DNA of 64,000 nt from Streptomyces sp. Ru62 (GTDB lineage Bacteria > Actinomycetota > Actinomycetes > Streptomycetales > Streptomycetaceae). The translations under genes and the position numbers were made by a program. The stretch spans positions 372,001 to 436,000 of the forward strand of contig NZ_PQSU01000001.1 of NCBI RefSeq assembly GCF_002920615.1, given 5' to 3'. Every line of letters begins with the position of its first letter. Position 1 is the stretch's first letter. Shown in pieces: positions 1-8,744 of this stretch. The notes under the pieces are model-generated. The model did not search any database and was not told where the DNA came from. It saw only the letters and a list, made by a program, of their open reading frames with translations.

Positions 1-1429
1 TGATGTCCTTCTTGTAGAGGACGAAGTAGTTGACCATCGCGGTGACGGTGCCGGCGAGCAGGCCCCAGAACCCGGATTTCGCGGACGCCCGCTTCCAGAA
101 CATGCCGACGATGAAGACGACGAACATCGGCACGTTGAAGAAGGAGAACAGCGTCTGGAGGTAGCTCATGATGTTCGAGAACGAGGACGCCAGGAACGCC
201 GTGCCGACGGAGGCGCAGACGCCGATCGCGGTGATCAGCCGGCCGAAGCGGACGTAGTAGCCGTCCTCACGCCCCCGCACCACGTACTTGGCCCAGATGT
301 CGTTGGTGAACACGGTGTTGAAGGACGACACGTTCGCCGCCATGCCCGCCATGAAGGCGGCCAGCAGACCGGTGACGGCGATGCCGAGCACGCCGTTGGG
401 CAGCAGCTCCTGCATCAGGAAGGGGATGGCGTCGTTGTACTGGTAGCCGGAGCCGGAGGTGCCGAACTTCGGCACGATCGCGGCGGCGACCAGGCCCGGG
501 ATCATCACCAGGAAGACGATGAAGATCTTGGGGTAGGCCGCGATGAGCGGCGTGCGCTGACCCGCCGAGAGGTTCTTCGCGGACAGGGCGCGCTGCACCT
601 CGGCGAAGTTGGTGGTCCAGTAGCCGAAGGAGAGCACGAAACCGAGGCCGAGGACGATGGTCAGCCAGTTGGCGCCGAGCGGGTTGGCGTGCCCGATGCC
701 GGTGCCGCCCCACGCGGTGGTGAAGTCGGCCCCGTGGGTTGCGGTCAGCTTGTCGGTCAGGCCGCCCCAGCCGCCGACCTTCTTCAGGCCGAGAATCGTG
801 ATCGGGATGAGCGCGGCCAGGATCACGAAGAACTGGAGGACCTCGTTGTAGATCGCCGAGGACAGGCCGCCCAGGGTGATGTACGCGAGGACGAACGCGC
901 CGGCGACGACGATGGCGACCCACTGCGGCCAGCCGAGCAGGGCCTCGACGACGATCGCGAGGGCGTAGAGGTTGACGCCCGCGATCAGGATGGCGGCGAA
1001 CGCGAACAGGATCGAGCTGAGCAGGTGGGCGGCCCGGTCGAAGCGCAGCAGCAGGAACTCGGGGACCGAGCGGACCTTGCTGCCGTAGTAGAAGGGCATC
1101 ATCACCAGGCCGAGGAAGACCATGGCGGGGATGGCGCCGATCCAGTACCAGTGGACGGTGTAGGCGCCGTACTGGGCGCTGTTCGCGGCCATGCCGAGGA
1201 TCTCGGTGGCCGCCAGGTTCGCCGAGATGAAGGCGAGGCCGGTGATCCAGGCGGGCAGCGAGCGTCCGGAGAGGAAGAAGTCGAGGCTCGTCTTGACCGA
1301 GCGCCGGGCCGCGAAGCCGATGCCCAGGACGACGACGAAGTAGATCGCCAGGATCGTGTAGTCCAGCCAGTTGGTGGGGAGTCGTAGCTCCGCCGCCAGA
1401 TAGGTGGGGGCGTATGTGGGGGTTTGCAT
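1..1429 (-). CDS. Sodium:solute symporter (SSS family), 3' end outside window
   Basis: An SSS-family sodium/solute cotransporter; its position facing galT suggests a galactose or related sugar as substrate (inference). The reading frame is open from ATG at 1429 to the window edge, about 476 codons, so the C-terminus is missing. The N-terminus reads MQTPTYAPTYLAAEL, then LDYTILAIYFVVVLGIG as the first membrane segment. The SGRSLPAWITGLAFISANL-type region is typical of SSS proteins, and many further hydrophobic segments follow. It is divergent from galT across 194 bp that presumably hold both promoters. Family call is firm; the substrate is not proven. Confidence 0.85.
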   Translation of the reverse strand, partial: MQTPTYAPTYLAAELRLPTNWLDYTILAIYFVVVLGIGFAARRSVKTSLDFFLSGRSLPAWITGLAFISANLAATEILGMAANSAQYGAYTVHWYWIGAIPAMVFLGLVMMPFYYGSKVRSVPEFLLLRFDRAAHLLSSILFAFAAILIAGVNLYALAIVVEALLGWPQWVAIVVAGAFVLAYITLGGLSSAIYNEVLQFFVILAALIPITILGLKKVGGWGGLTDKLTATHGADFTTAWGGTGIGHANPLGANWLTIVLGLGFVLSFGYWTTNFAEVQRALSAKNLSAGQRTPLIAAYPKIFIVFLVMIPGLVAAAIVPKFGTSGSGYQYNDAIPFLMQELLPNGVLGIAVTGLLAAFMAGMAANVSSFNTVFTNDIWAKYVVRGREDGYYVRFGRLITAIGVCASVGTAFLASSFSNIMSYLQTLFSFFNVPMFVVFIVGMFWKRASAKSGFWGLLAGTVTAMVNYFVLYKKDI

Positions 1430-1479
1430 GAGAACTCGCTTCGTTGCGCGAACTGATCCAGAGCGGAACCTACGCCGCC

Positions 1480-1590
1480 GTGTTCGATATTTGAACACTC
1501 CAGCTGGTGTTCTTTGTTTGATTGTGATCGACCGAGGTGTTGTGGACTTGTGGTCTGTTATGTTTGTTTGTGTTGAGTGATTGGGTGCGG
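1480..1590. promoter_or_regulatory. gal divergent promoter/operator region
   Basis: The gap between the symporter and galT holds an inverted repeat TGTTC-N7-GAACA (1481-1497). After it comes an unusually T+G-rich tract (1501-1590) with repeated TGTGAT-like hexamers: TGTGAT at 1523, TGTGGA at 1541, TGTGGT at 1549, AGTGAT at 1576. From memory, the S. lividans galP1 operator is described as a set of such hexamers; that link was not checked. A Shine-Dalgarno AAGGAG at 1612-1617 precedes the GTG start of galT. Confidence 0.5.
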
Positions 1591-1623
1591 ACACACCCGT
1601 AGGGCCCGAACAAGGAGTCCGGC

Positions 1624-2685
1624 GTGAAGAAGACCTCGACCCGGCTGGCCGACGGTCGTGAGCTGATCTACTACGACCTGCGGGACGACACCGTGCGCGA
1701 CGCGGTCGACCGGCGCCCGCTGGACCGTACGGTCACCACGTCCGAGATCCGCCGCGACCCGCTGCTCGGCGACTGCGTCGCCGTCGCCTCGCACCGCCAG
1801 GGCCGCACCTACCACCCGCCGGCCGACGAGTGCCCCCTGTGCCCCACCCGCGGCGACCGGCTCAGCGAGATCCCGGACTCTTCGTACGACGTCGTCGTCT
1901 TCGAGAACCGGTTCCCCTCCCTCGCCGGCGACTCCGGGCGCTGCGAGGTCGTCTGCTTCACCTCCGACCACGACGCCTCCTTCGCGGACCTGAGCGCCGA
2001 GCAGGCGCGGCTGGTGCTGGACGCGTGGACGGACCGCACGTCGGAGCTGTCGCATCTGCCCTCCGTCGAGCAGGTGTTCTGTTTCGAGAACCGCGGTGCC
2101 GAGATCGGTGTGACCCTCGGTCACCCGCACGGACAGATCTACGCCTACCCCTTCACCACCCCGCGCACCGCGCTGATGCTCCGCTCGCTCGCCGCCCACA
2201 AGGAGGCCACCGGCGGGGCGAACCTGTTCGACACGGTCCTGGAAGAGGAACTCGCCGGGGAACGGGTCGTCCTTGAGGGTGAACACTGGGCGGCCTTCGT
2301 GCCGTACGCGGCGCACTGGCCGTACGAGGTCCACCTGTACCCGAAGCGCCGCGTGCCCGACCTGCTCGCCCTGGACGAGGCGGCACGCACAGAGTTCCCC
2401 CAGGTCTATCTGGAACTCTTGAGGCGCTTCGACCGGATCTTCGGCGAGGGTGAGCCGCCGACGCCGTACATCTCCGCCTGGCACCAGGCCCCGTTCGGCG
2501 CGCTGGAGGAGTTCGACGGTGTCACGCGCGACGACTTCGCGCTCCACCTTGAGCTTTTCACCATCCGCCGTACTTCCGGCAAGCTGAAGTTCCTCGCGGG
2601 TTCCGAGTCCGGCATGAGCGTGTTCATCAACGACGTGCCGCCGGAGCGCGCGGCCGAGCGACTGCGAGAGGTAGCGAGTTCATGA
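1624..2685 (+). CDS. galT: Galactose-1-phosphate uridylyltransferase
   Basis: Leloir pathway enzyme that exchanges galactose-1-phosphate and UDP-glucose for UDP-galactose and glucose-1-phosphate. It has 353 residues, close to the usual family length. Visible features are an N-terminal zinc-ligand pair CPLC near residue 68 and the active-site [11 protein letters not shown] motif near residue 167 containing the nucleotidylated histidine. The GTG start at 1624 is supported by AAGGAG seven bases upstream. Its stop overlaps the galE start (ATGA), so the two are co-transcribed and probably translationally coupled. First gene of galTEK. Confidence 0.95.
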   Translation: MKKTSTRLADGRELIYYDLRDDTVRDAVDRRPLDRTVTTSEIRRDPLLGDCVAVASHRQGRTYHPPADECPLCPTRGDRLSEIPDSSYDVVVFENRFPSLAGDSGRCEVVCFTSDHDASFADLSAEQARLVLDAWTDRTSELSHLPSVEQVFCFENRGAEIGVTLGHPHGQIYAYPFTTPRTALMLRSLAAHKEATGGANLFDTVLEEELAGERVVLEGEHWAAFVPYAAHWPYEVHLYPKRRVPDLLALDEAARTEFPQVYLELLRRFDRIFGEGEPPTPYISAWHQAPFGALEEFDGVTRDDFALHLELFTIRRTSGKLKFLAGSESGMSVFINDVPPERAAERLREVASS

Positions 2686-3644
2686 AGTACCTGGTGACGG
2701 GTGGCGCGGGATACGTCGGCAGTGTCGTGGCCCAGCACCTGCTGGAGGCCGGCCACGAGGTCACCGTCCTCGACAACCTCTCCACCGGCTTCCGCGCGGG
2801 CGTCCCGGCCGGCGCGGCCTTCGTCGAGGGCGACATCCGCGACGCCGCCAAGTGGCTCGACCCCTCCTTCGACGGCGTGCTGCACTTCGCCGCGTTCTCG
2901 CAGGTCGGCGAGTCGGTGGTGAAGCCGGAGAAGTACTGGGACAACAACGTCGGCGGCAGCATGGCCCTGCTCGCCGCGATGCGCGAGGCCGGCGTCCGCA
3001 AGCTGGTCTTCTCCTCCACCGCCGCCACCTACGGCGAGCCGGAGCAGACCCCGATCCCGGAGAGCGCCCCGACGCGGCCCACCAGCCCCTACGGCGCCTC
3101 CAAGCTCGCCGTCGACCACATGATCACCGGCGAGGCGCACGCGCACGGCCTGGCGGCGGTCTCCCTGCGCTACTTCAACGTGGCGGGTGCGTACGGCGCG
3201 TACGGCGAGCGGCACGACCCCGAGTCACACCTGATCCCGCTGGTCCTCCAGGTCGCCCAGGGCCGCCGCGAGGCGATCTCGGTCTTCGGCGACGACTACC
3301 CGACCGCCGACGGCACCTGCGTCCGCGACTACATCCACGTCGCCGACCTGGCCGAGGCCCACCTCCTGGCCGTCCGGGCCGCCACCCCGGGCCAGCACCT
3401 GATCTGCAACCTCGGCAACGGCAACGGCTTCTCCGTCCGCCAGGTCATCGAGACCGTCCGCGAGGTCACCGGTCACCCGATCCCCGAGGTGGTGGCCCCG
3501 CGCCGGGGCGGCGATCCGGCGGTCCTGGTCGCCTCCGCGGACACCGCCCGCGAGAAACTGGGCTGGAACCCGACCCGCGCGGATCTCGCGGGCATCGTCG
3601 CGGACGCGTGGGAGTTCGCGCAGAGCATCACAAGGGAGCACTAG
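2682..3644 (+). CDS. galE: UDP-glucose 4-epimerase
   Basis: NAD-dependent epimerase interconverting UDP-galactose and UDP-glucose. It has 320 residues and an extended SDR fold: the N-terminal [10 protein letters not shown] nucleotide-binding motif, an SSTAATYGE strand carrying the catalytic serine/threonine, and YGASK carrying the catalytic Tyr-Lys pair. The start overlaps the galT stop by four bases. The stop TAG shares its G with the GTG start of galK, which indicates tight coupling through the operon. The family is broad, but the Leloir context fixes the assignment. Confidence 0.95.
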   Translation: MKYLVTGGAGYVGSVVAQHLLEAGHEVTVLDNLSTGFRAGVPAGAAFVEGDIRDAAKWLDPSFDGVLHFAAFSQVGESVVKPEKYWDNNVGGSMALLAAMREAGVRKLVFSSTAATYGEPEQTPIPESAPTRPTSPYGASKLAVDHMITGEAHAHGLAAVSLRYFNVAGAYGAYGERHDPESHLIPLVLQVAQGRREAISVFGDDYPTADGTCVRDYIHVADLAEAHLLAVRAATPGQHLICNLGNGNGFSVRQVIETVREVTGHPIPEVVAPRRGGDPAVLVASADTAREKLGWNPTRADLAGIVADAWEFAQSITREH

Positions 3645-4798
3645 TGGGTGCACAGCAGGTCGCGCAGCGCTTCGCCGAGTTGTACGGGGCCGAGCCGGAG
3701 GGTGTGTGGGCGGCGCCCGGCCGGGTCAACCTGATCGGTGAGCACACCGACTACAACGACGGCTTCGTCATGCCGTTCGCGCTCCCGCACCAGGCGGTCG
3801 CCGGGGTCTCCCGCCGCGACGACGGCCTCCTGCGCCTGCACTCGCAGGACGTCGAGGGCGGGGTCGTGGAGCTGCGGCTGGACGCCCTCGCCCCGGGGAC
3901 CGACCGGGAGTGGACGGCGTACCCGGCGGGCGTGGTCTGGGCGCTGCGCGAGGCGGGTCACGAGGTGACCGGCGCCGACATCCACCTGTCCTCCACGGTC
4001 CCGACGGGCGCGGGCCTGTCCTCGTCGGCCGCGCTGGAGGTCGTGATCGCCCTGGCGCTGAACGACCTGTACGACCTCGGTCTGCAGCGCTGGCGGCTGG
4101 CCCGCCTGTGCCAGCGCGCCGAGAACGTCTACGTCGGCGCGCCGACCGGGATCATGGACCAGACGGCGTCGGCCTGCTGCGAGCAGGGCCACGCGCTGTT
4201 CCTGGACACCCGTGACCTGTCCCAGCAGCAGATCCCCTTCGACCTCGTGGCCGGGGGCCTGCGCCTGCTGGTGGTCGACACCCAGGTCAAGCACGCCCAC
4301 AGCGGCGGCGAGTACGGCAAGCGCCGGGCCGGCTGCGAGAAGGGCGCGGCCCTGCTCGGCGTCGACGCCCTGCGGGACATCCCCTACGACGGCCTGGACG
4401 CGGCCCTCGCCCGCCTCGGCGACGAGGAGGAGGTCATCCGCCTGGTCCGCCACGTGGTCACGGAGGACGAACGCGTCGAACGCACCGTCGCCCTGCTGCG
4501 CGCCGGCGACACCCGCGCCATCGGCCCCGTCCTCACCGAGGGCCACGCCTCCCTGCGCGACGACTTCCGCATCTCCTGCCCGGAGCTCGACCTGGTCGTC
4601 GACACGGCCCTCGCCGCCGGCGCCCTGGGCGCCCGCATGACCGGCGGCGGCTTCGGCGGCTCGGCGATCGTCCTGGCGGAGGCGACCGACGTCGACACCC
4701 TCACCAAGGCGATCGAAGAGGCCTTCGCCGCGGCGGACTTCAAAGCCCCACGAGTCTTCGAGGCGGTCCCTTCGGCGGGAGCCCGGCGACTCGTCTGA
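3644..4798 (+). CDS. galK: Galactokinase
   Basis: GHMP-family kinase that phosphorylates galactose at C1, the entry step of the Leloir pathway. It has 384 residues. The galactokinase signature GRVNLIGEHTDYNDGF lies near residue 26, the ATP-binding motif PTGAGLSSSAALE near residue 119, and the C-terminal GHMP motif GARMTGGGFGGSA near residue 328. The GTG start at 3644 overlaps the galE stop; a longer in-frame extension into galE is rejected because it reads as arginine-rich shadow sequence. Last gene of the operon. Confidence 0.95.
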   Translation: MGAQQVAQRFAELYGAEPEGVWAAPGRVNLIGEHTDYNDGFVMPFALPHQAVAGVSRRDDGLLRLHSQDVEGGVVELRLDALAPGTDREWTAYPAGVVWALREAGHEVTGADIHLSSTVPTGAGLSSSAALEVVIALALNDLYDLGLQRWRLARLCQRAENVYVGAPTGIMDQTASACCEQGHALFLDTRDLSQQQIPFDLVAGGLRLLVVDTQVKHAHSGGEYGKRRAGCEKGAALLGVDALRDIPYDGLDAALARLGDEEEVIRLVRHVVTEDERVERTVALLRAGDTRAIGPVLTEGHASLRDDFRISCPELDLVVDTALAAGALGARMTGGGFGGSAIVLAEATDVDTLTKAIEEAFAAADFKAPRVFEAVPSAGARRLV

Positions 4799-4805
4799 TC
4801 CTCCG

Positions 4806-5249
4806 TCAGCCCAGTCGCTTCGTGAGTGTGTACTCCGTGATCCCCGGCGGGTAGTCGGGGATCACGGACACCACCTCGTAGCCCTGTTTCCGGTAGAACT
4901 CCGGGGCCTGGAAGTTCCAGGTCTCCAGGCGGGAGCCCGTGCAGCCGCGGTCGGTCGTGGCGATGCGTTCCGCCTCCGCCAGCAGGCGGGTGCCCAGGCC
5001 CGCGCCGCGGTGTGCTGCGTCCACCCACAGGTAGGTGACGTGCAGCCAGGTCGTCCAGGTGTGGCCGACCAGGCCGCCCGCCAGGTCGCCGGCGGTGTCC
5101 AGTGCCCAGAGGTGGAGGGGCACCTCGCGTTCGCCGGGCGTGCCGCGCAGCGCGGCCAGGACCGGGGACGCCGCCGTGTTGGTGTCCCACAGCCGTGCGC
5201 GGAGCAGTTCACGTCGCTCTTTGTCGACTTCCGCCTCAATACGAAACAT
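4806..5249 (-). CDS. GNAT-family N-acetyltransferase
   Basis: A small acetyltransferase of about 147 residues; substrate unknown. The GNAT acetyl-CoA-binding segment is visible as VDAAHRGAGLGTRLLAEAE (the R/Q-x-x-G-x-G/A loop), followed by ETWNFQAPEFYRKQGYE, the typical beta5/alpha4 end of the fold. The start at ATG 5249 (MFRIEAEVDKERREL) was chosen because the upstream in-frame sequence is low-complexity arginine-rich; an ATG at 5261 is possible. No clear ribosome binding site is seen for either. It lies tail-to-tail with galK, seven bases apart. Confidence 0.75.
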   Translation of the reverse strand: MFRIEAEVDKERRELLRARLWDTNTAASPVLAALRGTPGEREVPLHLWALDTAGDLAGGLVGHTWTTWLHVTYLWVDAAHRGAGLGTRLLAEAERIATTDRGCTGSRLETWNFQAPEFYRKQGYEVVSVIPDYPPGITEYTLTKRLG

Positions 5250-5571
5250 GCGGCACACCATAAACGCGTCGGACGGCCAGTTCTGCAATTCGCCTTCCGT
5301 TGCGTGCTCCCATCCGTACTCTGTGGAGCAGCACCGGTGGGGGCCGGTGCCGCTCAGGGGGCGAGACAGGCGGGTACGGCGCCCGCGGTGGGGGTAGCAG
5401 TGTCCGCAACGGCGGCGGCCGTGCGGTGCGCGTCCCCAGTCCGCGGGTGTCGTACCCGCGCCGGTCGTCGTTCTCCGGATCCTTTCCGGGCTTTTCCGGA
5501 CCAACCAATTCCGGAGCTTTCCGGACCTTGGGTATCCCCTGCTCCACGCGGAGCCTGGGGAAGGGGGTTAC
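5250..5571. other. Divergent intergenic region with a hairpin
   Basis: About 320 bases between the GNAT gene and the response regulator, with no convincing gene. It contains a perfect inverted repeat, GCACCGG (5331-5337) and CCGGTGC (5344-5350), with loop TGGGGG. Several TTTCCGG words cluster around 5485-5525. A weak ribosome binding site, GAAGGGGG, precedes the regulator start. Promoters for both genes should lie here but none is clear by eye. Confidence 0.4.
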
Positions 5572-6339
5572 GTGGTTCGCATCCGAGTCCTGGTCGTGGA
5601 CGACCACCGCATCTTCGCCGAGTCGCTCGCCGCCGCCCTGGCCGCCGAGCCGGACGTCGACGTCTCCGCCGCCGGCAGCGGCCCGGCCGCGCTGCGCTGC
5701 CTGGAGCGCGCGGCCGGCGAGGGCCGGCGCTACGACGTCCTGCTGGTCGACGCCGACCTGGGCGGCCGGCTGCCCGGCGTCCGCCCGGCCGTGCCGGTGC
5801 AGGAGGGCGACGAGGAGGGCCTGGTCGACGGGATCTCGCTCGTCACCGGGGTCCGGGCAGCCCACCCGGCCGTACGGATCGTCGTCCTCGCCGAGAAGGA
5901 CGACCCGCGCCGCGCGGCCCTCGCGCTCCAGGCGGGGGCGTCCGGCTGGGTCGCCAAGGACTGCTCGCTGTCCCGGCTGCTGACGGTGATCCGGGGGGTG
6001 CTGCGTGAGGAGACGCATCTGCCGCCCGCGCTGCTCACCGGCGTGCTGAAGGAGCTGACGGCGGCGCGCAAGCACCGCACCGAGAGCGAGCGGTTGGTGG
6101 AGTCCCTCACCCCGCGCGAGCGGGAGGTGCTGCGCTGCATGGTCGCGGGACTCGGCCGCAAGGCCGTCGCCGAGCGGCTGTTCCTGTCCCCGCACACCGT
6201 CCGCACCCATATGCAGAACGTCCTCGGCAAGCTGGGCGTCCACTCCACGCTGGCCGCCGTCGCGCTGGCCCGGCGGGCCGGGGTGGGCCCGGTGGACCTA
6301 ACCGGGAATGTTGTCGAACGGGGCGGTCAGCTGGCGTAG
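5572..6339 (+). CDS. LuxR/NarL-type response regulator with atypical receiver
   Basis: A 255-residue transcription regulator. The N-terminal receiver keeps the acidic pair D10/D11 (VVDDHRIF), the likely phospho-acceptor D60 (LLVDADLGG) and K129 (WVAKD). About 22 extra residues, rich in acidic and proline residues, separate D60 from the usual D-G-(I) segment at residues 86-88. The conserved Thr/Ser is replaced by A107. The C-terminal LuxR HTH (residues about 186-245) has the usual LTPREREVL and SPHTVRTHMQNVLGKLGV segments. The GTG start follows GAAGGGGG. No sensor kinase is adjacent, so it is an orphan here. Its last 42 bases overlap the convergent MarR gene. Confidence 0.85.
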   Translation: MVRIRVLVVDDHRIFAESLAAALAAEPDVDVSAAGSGPAALRCLERAAGEGRRYDVLLVDADLGGRLPGVRPAVPVQEGDEEGLVDGISLVTGVRAAHPAVRIVVLAEKDDPRRAALALQAGASGWVAKDCSLSRLLTVIRGVLREETHLPPALLTGVLKELTAARKHRTESERLVESLTPREREVLRCMVAGLGRKAVAERLFLSPHTVRTHMQNVLGKLGVHSTLAAVALARRAGVGPVDLTGNVVERGGQLA

Positions 6340-6795
6340 CAGGCCGGCCAGCTCGGCGCGCTGGGCGCGGGACAGCTCGGCGAGGATCGCCCGCTCCTGC
6401 TCCAGCAGGCCCGCCAGCGCCTGGTCCGCGCGGTCGCGGCCCTCGTCGGTCAGCCGGACCAGCACGCCCCGCCGGTCGCTGGGGTCGGGCAGCCGCTCGA
6501 CCAGGCCCTTCTTCGCCAGCCGGTCGATGCGGTTGGTCATCGTGCCCGAGGTGACCAGCGTCTGTGTGAGCAGCTGACCGGGGGAGAGCTGGTACGGCGT
6601 GCCCGCGCGCCGCAGCGCGGTCAGCACGTCGAACTCCCAGGGCTCCAGCTGGTGCTCGGCGAAGGCCAGCCGGCGGGCGCGGTCGAGGTGCCGGGCGAGT
6701 CGGCTCACCCGGCTGAGCACTTCCAGCGGCTCCACGTCGAGGTCCGGACGCTCCCGGCGCCACGCTGCGACCAGCCGATCGACCTCGTCCTCCAT
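6298..6795 (-). CDS. MarR-family transcriptional regulator
   Basis: A 165-residue winged-helix regulator starting at MEDEVDRLVAAWRRERP. The DNA-binding region reads LLTQTLVTSGTMTNRIDRLAKKGLVER, followed by the wing DPSDRRGVLVRLTDEGR, a textbook MarR pattern. It is divergent from the methyltransferase gene at 6884; the 88-bp gap holds two near-palindromes that suit a MarR dimer, so it probably controls itself and that gene (inference). Its 3' end overlaps the response regulator gene by 42 bp tail-to-tail. Confidence 0.9.
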   Translation of the reverse strand: MEDEVDRLVAAWRRERPDLDVEPLEVLSRVSRLARHLDRARRLAFAEHQLEPWEFDVLTALRRAGTPYQLSPGQLLTQTLVTSGTMTNRIDRLAKKGLVERLPDPSDRRGVLVRLTDEGRDRADQALAGLLEQERAILAELSRAQRAELAGLLRQLTAPFDNIPG

Positions 6796-6831
6796 GGAGA
6801 TCAGTGTAGTGGTTGTGTCGATGTGAAGTCT

Positions 6832-6858
6832 CTTGAAGTCGAGTCTCTTGACATCGAG
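6832..6858. promoter_or_regulatory. Probable MarR operator pair
   Basis: Two copies of a near-palindrome lie 15 bp apart in the MarR/methyltransferase gap: CTTGAAGTCGAG (6832-6843) and CTTGACATCGAG (6847-6858). Both fit CTTGA-N2-TCGAG, which resembles operators bound by MarR dimers. The second is the core of a longer imperfect palindrome, TCTCTTGACATCGAGAGA. Placement between divergent genes supports autoregulation; binding is inferred. Confidence 0.55.
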
Positions 6859-6883
6859 AGAAACTGACGGGAACAGTGGGGGC

Positions 6884-7696
6884 ATGACGACGCCGAGCTG
6901 GGACCCCGCCCAGTACCTCCGCCACGCCGGGCACCGGGCCCGGCCCTTCGCCGACCTCCTCGCCCGGATCCCGGCCCTCCCCGGCGACCGGCCCCGCATC
7001 GCCGACCTCGGCTGCGGCCCCGGCAACGTCACCGCCCTGCTCGCCGGCCGCTGGCCCACCGCCCGCATCACCGGCTACGACAACTCGCCCGAGATGCTCG
7101 ACAAGGCCCACGTCGACCACGAGGGGCCCACGGCCGGGGGCGGCCGGCTCGACTTCGCCCACGCCGACGTGCGGACCTGGACGCCCACGGAGCCGTACGA
7201 CCTGATCGTCTCCAACGCCACCCTCCAGTGGGTGCCGGGCCACGCCGACCGCTTCGCCGACTGGATCGCCGCCCTCGCGCCCGGCGGCACCCTCGCCTTC
7301 CAGGTCCCGGACAACATCGACGCCCCGCTGCACGCCCTGATGCGCGACCTCGCCGGCACGCCCCGCTGGCGCGACCGCCTCGCCGACGTCCTGCGCCGCA
7401 CGGACTCCGTGCACACCCCCGCCACCTACCTGGACCGCCTCACCCGCCTCGGCTGCGCGGCCGACGTGTGGGAGACGACGTACTTCCACGTCCTCCAGGG
7501 CGAGGACCCCGTCCTCGACTGGGTGAAGGGCACCGGCCTGCGCCCCGCCCTGACCGCCCTCGCCGACGATCCCCAGGCCCGCGACACATTCCTCACCGAG
7601 TACCGGGACCTGCTGCGAGAGGCGTACCCGAGCGCGCCGTACGGCACGGTCCTGCCGTTCCGGAGACTGTTCGCCGTGGCCGTGAAGGAGTCCTGA
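6884..7696 (+). CDS. Trans-aconitate 2-methyltransferase-like SAM methyltransferase
   Basis: A class I SAM-dependent methyltransferase of 270 residues. Motif I is IADLGCGPGNVTALLA (near residue 44), followed by ITGYDNSPEML, and SNATLQWVPGHADRF resembles Tam-type enzymes that methylate trans-aconitate. ATG at 6884 is preceded by GTGGGGG; the extra upstream in-frame codons cover the operator region and are rejected. A glyoxalase-fold gene follows after two bases. The Tam identity rests on recalled similarity; the SAM-methyltransferase call is firm. Confidence 0.8.
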   Translation: MTTPSWDPAQYLRHAGHRARPFADLLARIPALPGDRPRIADLGCGPGNVTALLAGRWPTARITGYDNSPEMLDKAHVDHEGPTAGGGRLDFAHADVRTWTPTEPYDLIVSNATLQWVPGHADRFADWIAALAPGGTLAFQVPDNIDAPLHALMRDLAGTPRWRDRLADVLRRTDSVHTPATYLDRLTRLGCAADVWETTYFHVLQGEDPVLDWVKGTGLRPALTALADDPQARDTFLTEYRDLLREAYPSAPYGTVLPFRRLFAVAVKES

Positions 7697-7698
7697 GC

Positions 7699-8061
7699 GT
7701 GCTCGTCGCCCTCGACCACGTCCAGCTCGCCGCCCCCGTCGGATCCGAGGACCGGCTGCGCGCCTACTACACCGGTGTCCTCGGCATGACCGAGATCCCC
7801 AAGCCGCCGGCGCTCGCCGCACGCGGCGGCTGCTGGTTCGAGGCCGGCTTCGTCCAGCTCCATCTGGGGATCCAGCGCGACTTCCGGCCCGCGCAGAAGG
7901 CCCACCCCGGGCTGCGGGTGCGGGACATCGAGGCCTACGCGGCCCGGCTCACCGCGCTCGGCGCGCCCGTCACCTGGGACGACGCCCTCCCCGGCCACCG
8001 GCGCTTCTACTCCGAGGACCCCGTCGGCAACCGGCTGGAGTTCCTGGAACCGGCCCCCTAG
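7699..8061 (+). CDS. Glyoxalase/bleomycin-resistance fold (VOC) protein
   Basis: A 120-residue single-module VOC protein. It opens with LDHVQLAAP, the usual first strand with the metal-ligand histidine, and ends with FYSEDPVGNRLEFLE, the second half with the typical D-P-x-G-N-x-L/I-E-F motif. GTG at 7699 follows the methyltransferase stop by two bases, with AAGGAG (7685-7690) inside the end of that gene, so the two are an operon. Substrate unknown; it could be a lyase, dioxygenase or binding protein. Confidence 0.85.
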   Translation: MLVALDHVQLAAPVGSEDRLRAYYTGVLGMTEIPKPPALAARGGCWFEAGFVQLHLGIQRDFRPAQKAHPGLRVRDIEAYAARLTALGAPVTWDDALPGHRRFYSEDPVGNRLEFLEPAP

Positions 8062-8066
8062 GACGC

Positions 8067-8744
8067 TCAGCTCTTGCGGTGCCCTATCAGGCGCGGCTTC
8101 TGCTCCAGACCGTCCAGGCCGTGCCACGCCAGGTTCACCAGATGGGCCGCCACCTCCGACTTCTTCGGGCGGCGCACGTCCAGCCACCACTGCCCGGTCA
8201 GCGCGACCATGCCGACCAGCGCCTGGGCGTACAGAGGGGCGAGCTTGGGGTCGAAGCCGCGCGACTTGAACTCGCGGCCCAGGATGTCCTCCACCTGGGT
8301 GGCGATGTCCGAGATGAGGGACGCGAATGAGCCCGTGGACTGGGGGATCGGGGAGTCGCGGACCAGGATGCGGAACCCGTCCGTGTACTCCTCGATGTAG
8401 TCCAGGAGGGCGAACGCGGCCTGCTCGCACAGCTCACGCGGATGGCCGGCCGTCAGCGAGCTGGTGACCATGTCCAGCAGCCGCCGCATCTCGCGGTCCA
8501 CGACCACCGCGTACAGCCCCTCCTTGCCGCCGAAGTGCTCGTACACCACCGGCTTGGACACCCCGGCCTTCGCCGCGATCTCCTCCACCGACGTGCCCTC
8601 GAAGCCCTTGGCGGCGAAGAGGGTGCGACCGATCTCCAGCAGCTGCTGGCGGCGCTCGGCACCGGTCATACGGGTCCGGCGGGTCCGCCGGGGTTTGTCG
8701 TTGCCTGAGGTGCTGCTGGAGTCGGTCGCCACGGCGTCAATCAT
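8067..8744 (-). CDS. TetR-family transcriptional regulator
   Basis: A 225-residue TetR regulator. The N-terminal HTH is GTSVEEIAAKAGVSKPVVYEHFGGKEGLYAVV (residues about 49-80), preceded by a basic tail RRTRRTRMTGAERR. The C-terminal ligand domain is typical in length. Its ATG overlaps the stop of the upstream acyl desaturase by four bases, so the two form an operon, and it is a likely repressor of that operon (inference). It ends five bases from the convergent VOC gene. Confidence 0.9.
   Translation of the reverse strand: MIDAVATDSSSTSGNDKPRRTRRTRMTGAERRQQLLEIGRTLFAAKGFEGTSVEEIAAKAGVSKPVVYEHFGGKEGLYAVVVDREMRRLLDMVTSSLTAGHPRELCEQAAFALLDYIEEYTDGFRILVRDSPIPQSTGSFASLISDIATQVEDILGREFKSRGFDPKLAPLYAQALVGMVALTGQWWLDVRRPKKSEVAAHLVNLAWHGLDGLEQKPRLIGHRKS

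Noticed and set aside
2852..3643. Extended N-terminus for galK running back through galE
   Set aside because: Arginine-rich shadow of galE; the GTG at 3644 gives a normal-length galactokinase.
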